DNA of 17,393 bases, taken from NCBI GenBank assembly GCA_021818125.1, contig JAKAFG010000017.1:1-17393 (forward strand), written 5' to 3'. The notes beneath the pieces were generated by a model. That model was not told the origin of the DNA, searched no databases, and saw only the letters and a program-made list of their open reading frames with translations. How positions within the stretch are numbered: the stretch's first letter is position 1; the number at the start of each line of letters is the position of its first letter. Source of the stretch: Pseudomonadota bacterium. Its GTDB lineage: Bacteria > Pseudomonadota > Gammaproteobacteria > Acidithiobacillales > Acidithiobacillaceae. This document shows positions 13,556 to 17,393 of the stretch, one piece after another. Both the position numbers and the translations under genes were made by a program.

Positions 13556-14466
13556 TCGAAAACCTCCATGAACGTGATCTTGCCCACCTTCGCCGGAGCC
13601 GTCCCAGCCAATGCGCCCCCCATGAGCAGCGTTGCGCCCAGGTCCATCCCAAAGCGCACGGCGAACGCGAAGGAACCGGACGCCGTGACTGGCACACCAT
13701 AAGCCGGGCAACTGCCAGCCGGGAACGTGACCACCGGCTGCTGGCTCAGAATCTGAAACGTGAAACCGGTCGCGCTGCCGTTCACCGTGAGGCCGGATGG
13801 ATGCCAGATCGGGTGCAGGATGCTAGCCACGGGCACCAGGAGCGGATAGTTCTGGGTGCCCGTACCGTTCACCGTGGGAGCAGCCACACCTTGCGGATAG
13901 CCGGTATCAGTGAAGGTGAGTGCCGTAGTGCTGCCGATCAGCATGCCGCCCTGGTAGACGTTGTAGCTGGTCGCCCCGGTGACCGAACTCCATGAAATCG
14001 TGTTGCTGTTCGTCGCCGTGGTGCTGCCGGTGGTGATGCTGGTGGTCGCGCTCTCTGTGCTCTCGCCCTGGGCAGTCAGCGCCGTGACGCCATAGGTCAG
14101 GAGAGTGCTCGCCGCTATCGTGCCGCCTGTCGTGCTGGTGGTGACCGTCGGCGCTGCTGGCGGATTGATCTGCGTCCCAGTGCCGATGTTCACCGCGGTG
14201 AAGCTGTTGTAGATCGGGTCGGTGTAGAGCCATGAGAACAGCTTGCCGCCGACCGCGTTCCAGAAGTTCATCAGCGTCTGCATGTCCTCGTTGACGAACA
14301 TCCAGCCCGGAACCTCCCACTCAAACCGCGTGTAGGCCGAGCGGTTGACGCGATACTCGAAGGTCCCGTTGCCGGTCAGCGCCGTGGGCATTGTGGCGCT
14401 GATGACCGTGTTGCGGATCAGATTTCCGAACTTGAGCGCGGGCCACGACAGGCCGGAGAATGCCAT
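13552..14466 (-). CDS. DUF2460-type distal tail protein (GTA orfg12-like) with FN3-like insertion
   Basis: The 304-residue protein follows the tape measure gene after a 1-nt gap and overlaps the hub start as GTGA. The N-terminal half (FEYRVNRSAYTRFEWEVP, then MNFWNAVGG and YTDPIYNSF) and the C-terminal half (ASGSFAFAVRFGMD) fit DUF2460. These proteins form the distal tail ring in gene transfer agents and related siphophages. Between the halves lies a module of about 97 residues (104-200) with TTSTTGGTIAAST, GESTES, NTISW, GATSYNVY and FTDTG, which is FN3-like and repeated in other tail proteins here. The protein is longer than usual because of this insertion. The assignment rests on sequence pattern and gene order. 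Confidence 0.82.
   Translation of the reverse strand: MAFSGLSWPALKFGNLIRNTVISATMPTALTGNGTFEYRVNRSAYTRFEWEVPGWMFVNEDMQTLMNFWNAVGGKLFSWLYTDPIYNSFTAVNIGTGTQINPPAAPTVTTSTTGGTIAASTLLTYGVTALTAQGESTESATTSITTGSTTATNSNTISWSSVTGATSYNVYQGGMLIGSTTALTFTDTGYPQGVAAPTVNGTGTQNYPLLVPVASILHPIWHPSGLTVNGSATGFTFQILSQQPVVTFPAGSCPAYGVPVTASGSFAFAVRFGMDLGATLLMGGALAGTAPAKVGKITFMEVFE
13563..13567 (-). promoter_or_regulatory. Ribosome binding site that decides the hub GTG start
   Basis: GGAGG on the minus strand, 7 nt before the GTG at 13555. It lies within the last codons of the DUF2460 gene and supports the GTGA-coupled start. Confidence 0.7.
13867..14157 (-). repeat. FN3-like module of the DUF2460 protein
   Basis: Encodes residues about 104-200. 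It shares TTGGTIAAST, the GES segment, SITTGST-TATN and the TDTG turn with copy 1 of the fibre. Confidence 0.65.
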
Positions 14467-14467
14467 A

Positions 14468-17393
14468 TCAGCCCCCGTTGTAGTTCAAGTGACTGGCCGT
14501 ATTCATGAATAGCTGTGTCGCCTCTGCACGCACCGAATGCAGCGCACCCATGACGCTCTGACTGTCCATCGCGTGTACCGTGAGGTTGAGCGTGTGCCCG
14601 GCAGACGCCCCCGACCGGATCGCCTCTGCAGGCCCTGCCGGAATGATCATCTCGCCTTTGTGGATCTGCGCCACCATGTCGTTGGGGATGTTGTCGGCGC
14701 CGACAGCGAAGGAGCCGATGACCGAGAACAGGTCCTTGAGGAAAGTCCCGCCTGCTGTGATCCCGGACACAATGCTGCTACCGCCACCAGAAGATTGAAA
14801 CGGCGCACCAATTGCGGCACCTGCGAACGGACTGGAGGACGAGCCGGACGAGCCGCCTGAAAATGCGCTCCCCAACAGCGAAAAAATGGAGTTGATCGCG
14901 CCGCCCGTCTTCTTGGTGAATAGCGACTTGGCAATGGCTTGGCTGATAGCTTGTGCCAGCGTGTTCTCCAGACTCTTGCCGATGGACGCGAAGAAGGAGC
15001 CGAACATCTGCCCCCATGTTTTCTGACCGTGCATCATATTCTCAAACAGGCCCGTCATGGCGTGCTGCGTGGTGTTTTTGACCTTCGCCGCATAATAGCC
15101 AAGCTGCTGACCCATCGCCTGCAAGTGGGTGCGCTGAATCTGGAGGGCCTGCACCAGCTTCGGATCACCCAGGGCCTTGGCGTATTTGATGGCCGCATCA
15201 GCCGCCTGGATCATAGCCGGAGCCGCCGCCTTTTGCTCCTGGATCGTCTGCTGTGCCGCCTGCATCTTCGTCAGGCTGCCCGTAGTCACCAGCGCCGCCG
15301 TGTTGGTCAACGTCTGGTGCAGGTTGCCCTTGAGCGCGGAAAGATGTTGCATCGCGCCCTGGTACTGATATTGCAGCACCTTGTGATGCCCGATAGCCAG
15401 CGCATCCGCCGCCGCTCCTGGGTGTCCAGCCTTGGTCATTTCAGTAGCGATGCCACCATACTTGAGGTTCACCCCGGCGATCTTGGCACCCAGCGGGTTG
15501 GTCATCGCCATGAATGCCAGGTGCAGCTTCACGGCTGCGGCGTTCATTTTGGCGGCGACAGCAGTGGCCTTGGCTGCGGCTTTGTCGGCAATGGCGAAGA
15601 GGTGGTCTATGGCTTTCTGGTGGGCGTTGGCGATGGCTGCGGCGTGTTTAGCAGCGAGACTGGAGCCCTTGGCCAACCCAGCGGCGGTGACTGGTCCGGT
15701 GTATCCCAATCCGGGAGCGCTGGCAGCGGCTGCCGTCATAGCAGCCATGTGCGCCTGCTCATTCAGTAGTGAATGATTGACGATGGGTGATGCGCCTCCC
15801 CAATGCGCTGACGCCGCCCCCACAAGGCCAAGATGCACGGGGCCATGGCCGGGCAGCGGATAGGCGTGCGGGTGCAGATAGTGCTTGAACTCAGACCAGC
15901 CGGACTCAAGCTGATGGCGCATGGAGTAGGCGGCGTAACCGAATGCGGCGATGGCGGCGATGGCTAAGGTGATAGGACCAGCGAGGCCTGCGATGACGGC
16001 ACCCAATCCACCGAGACCAGAAGCCAGTCCGGCGACCGCCTCTTCACCCAAAGTGGCCTTTGCCGCCCATGTGACCAATGTTCCGGCAAGCTGCACGCCT
16101 TTGATGGCCGAGAAGGCGTCCTTGATGCCCATCAGCCACTCGACGCCCTTGATGCCGAGTAGAAGCGCGGCAAGCGCTCCGGCCCATGCCTCAATGCTCT
16201 TGAATATCGGCCAATGGGTGTTGAGGCTCGTGATGGCCTGTGCGACGACACTCACCCAATGGGCCAAAGCAGTGAGGGCTGGCAGGAGTGCCGTGCCAAT
16301 CTGGACGCCGACAGTCTCCAGGTGCGCCAGCATCTCTTTCTGCTTGAATGCCAGCGTGTGCTGTAGGATGCCAATACCTTTGGTTGGGGCGGCCGATCGC
16401 TTCATCTGTGCAGCGGTGTTCATTAAACGCGAGTATTGCTCTTGGTCGTTTATTAGGGCGAGCCCGGTGCCGACATTGGCCCCTCCGCTAACTTTGGAAT
16501 ATGCGGTATCCCAATTGATAATGTCGCGCTTCATTTGCTTTGGTGTCGCGTTTGGATTTTGCTTGTGCACTAAAGCGCGGATGGCTGGCAAAAGCACATC
16601 GTGCGCCCAGGCAATCGGATTTTTTGTCCCCTCAGCGCTGCCAGGCAAGATTCCAGGCGGTACCCAGACCCGGCTAGTGCCGCGCACTTTTAGAACCTCT
16701 TTGGAATTGAGCAACCCAAGGTTTTCAAGCATTTTGGCTTGAAATATGCTCATCCCCCCGCCAGCCTGCATAGCCTGCAACATCCCGGAGATTGTGCCTG
16801 CCTTAGTATTGCCGCCTGCGCCGGCCCCGCCAGCGGCCTTCATCTGTTCGTGGAGCGACGCCAAAACGTACCGGCCTGTCTTTGATAGGGAAAGCGCGCC
16901 CCCATACGGGATATTGCGGTAAGACGTTTCCAAATCGCGTGGGGTAACTTTCCCATGGGACCCCTCGGCAATTTGCAAAACTTGCCGAATAACGGCGAGC
17001 GCTTTTGGTGCGTTTTCCAAATGGCCCGTCATTTCGGCGACGCCCAAGATGTTGCGAACGATAGTGCCAAGTGGGGATTTGTCGTGCAGGCCAGACTTGA
17101 GCACCATCGCGGCCTTGGCGGCCTCCGGCAGAAGTGTCGTGCGTAATTGCGTCTGCGCGGCACCTGCTCCAGGAACAGCAGCATATCCAGCGAGAGCGAC
17201 TTCTAGTCCGGAGAGTTTTGACATACCGGGCAAGCGCTGCAATTGCGCCGCCTGCTGCAGCATATTGGTACGCGCTGCCTTGGGGATGCCCATCAATTGC
17301 ATCTGGGCGCGTTCCTGCTGATAACTGGACGCACCTTCAACCGACTTTTTCAGCCCTTCCCCAATCTTGAAAACCCCATAAAGCTCCAGCAGC
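14468..17393 (-). CDS. Tail tape measure protein, N-terminus outside window
   Basis: The frame stays open from the stop at 14468 to the right edge, giving at least 974 codons. The first in-view ATG (17302) is probably internal, since residues before it (YGVFKIGEGLKKS and on) read as good protein. The product is Ala-rich and helical and has long coiled stretches. A hydrophobic segment lies near nt 15920-16030 (GPITLAIAAIAAFGYAAYS). The C-terminal part has the marks of tape measure proteins: an MMHGQKTWGQMF element, a Gly/Ser-rich stretch, then FAVGADNIPNDMVAQIHKGEM. Tape measure proteins set tail length and line the tube before ejection. It is the first gene of the module in view, with the distal-tail gene directly after it. 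Confidence 0.9.
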   Translation of the reverse strand, partial: LLELYGVFKIGEGLKKSVEGASSYQQERAQMQLMGIPKAARTNMLQQAAQLQRLPGMSKLSGLEVALAGYAAVPGAGAAQTQLRTTLLPEAAKAAMVLKSGLHDKSPLGTIVRNILGVAEMTGHLENAPKALAVIRQVLQIAEGSHGKVTPRDLETSYRNIPYGGALSLSKTGRYVLASLHEQMKAAGGAGAGGNTKAGTISGMLQAMQAGGGMSIFQAKMLENLGLLNSKEVLKVRGTSRVWVPPGILPGSAEGTKNPIAWAHDVLLPAIRALVHKQNPNATPKQMKRDIINWDTAYSKVSGGANVGTGLALINDQEQYSRLMNTAAQMKRSAAPTKGIGILQHTLAFKQKEMLAHLETVGVQIGTALLPALTALAHWVSVVAQAITSLNTHWPIFKSIEAWAGALAALLLGIKGVEWLMGIKDAFSAIKGVQLAGTLVTWAAKATLGEEAVAGLASGLGGLGAVIAGLAGPITLAIAAIAAFGYAAYSMRHQLESGWSEFKHYLHPHAYPLPGHGPVHLGLVGAASAHWGGASPIVNHSLLNEQAHMAAMTAAAASAPGLGYTGPVTAAGLAKGSSLAAKHAAAIANAHQKAIDHLFAIADKAAAKATAVAAKMNAAAVKLHLAFMAMTNPLGAKIAGVNLKYGGIATEMTKAGHPGAAADALAIGHHKVLQYQYQGAMQHLSALKGNLHQTLTNTAALVTTGSLTKMQAAQQTIQEQKAAAPAMIQAADAAIKYAKALGDPKLVQALQIQRTHLQAMGQQLGYYAAKVKNTTQHAMTGLFENMMHGQKTWGQMFGSFFASIGKSLENTLAQAISQAIAKSLFTKKTGGAINSIFSLLGSAFSGGSSGSSSSPFAGAAIGAPFQSSGGGSSIVSGITAGGTFLKDLFSVIGSFAVGADNIPNDMVAQIHKGEMIIPAGPAEAIRSGASAGHTLNLTVHAMDSQSVMGALHSVRAEATQLFMNTASHLNYNGG

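Noticed and set aside
13556..13711. N-terminal extension of the hub frame
   Set aside because: The extension overlaps the DUF2460 gene by 156 nt, has shadow-like composition, and the GTG at 13555 has GGAGG and a GTGA overlap.

Overview
The window is a piece of a tailed-phage or prophage genome. Every phage gene lies on the minus strand, so the operon reads from right to left. It carries the end of a siphovirus-type tail module. The core order is tape measure protein, DUF2460 distal-tail protein, DUF2163 hub protein, NlpC/P60 peptidase and tail-tip protein. This is the order seen in Rhodobacter-type gene transfer agents (GTAs) and related siphophages. Most junctions are 0-1 nt gaps or ATGA/GTGA/TAATG overlaps, so this is one translationally coupled operon. 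The host cannot be named from the sequence. The GC-rich background, the style of the IS200/IS605 element and the phage families fit a proteobacterium.

Layout, right to left: 17393-14468 tape measure protein (5' end outside the window); 14466-13552 DUF2460 protein; 13555-11633 DUF2163 hub. Then a complete IS200/IS605-family transposon (about 9657-11553) interrupts the operon, with divergent tnpA and tnpB, end hairpins, a TTGAT target motif and an omegaRNA-like right end. Next come 9636-9157 HNH-AP2 homing endonuclease; 9160-8720 NlpC/P60 peptidase; 8727-8614 an unreported-looking 37-residue gene; 8614-8309 glycine-zipper protein; 8312-5034 tail-tip protein; 5033-3243 tail fibre with a C1q-like tip; 3241-2726 DUF4376 fibre-associated protein. 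After the tail genes lie a tail-anchored coiled-coil membrane protein (2661-2281), an HNH-like protein (2284-1817), a second mobile endonuclease with two zinc-ribbon repeats (1777-944) and a patatin-like phospholipase (905-84). The last few codons of the patatin gene run into the right end of what looks like a second IS200/IS605-type element at the left edge.

The tail proteins are mosaic. A fibronectin-III-like module occurs four times in three proteins (DUF2460 protein, hub, and twice in the fibre). The hub also carries a LamG/concanavalin-like insertion, and the tip protein carries a roughly 320-residue beta-propeller-like insertion encoded by AT-richer DNA. All of these are inferred to be surface decorations on a conserved GTA-like tail tip. 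They suggest a phage that elaborates host or glycan contacts at every ring of its tail tip.

The accessory load is also notable: two likely homing endonucleases, one further HNH-like protein, one complete and one partial TnpB-type transposon, and a lipase. I found no tRNA, rRNA or CRISPR array, and no gene-free stretch longer than 300 bases; the longest, 11418-11632, holds the transposon right end and the hub 3' flank.
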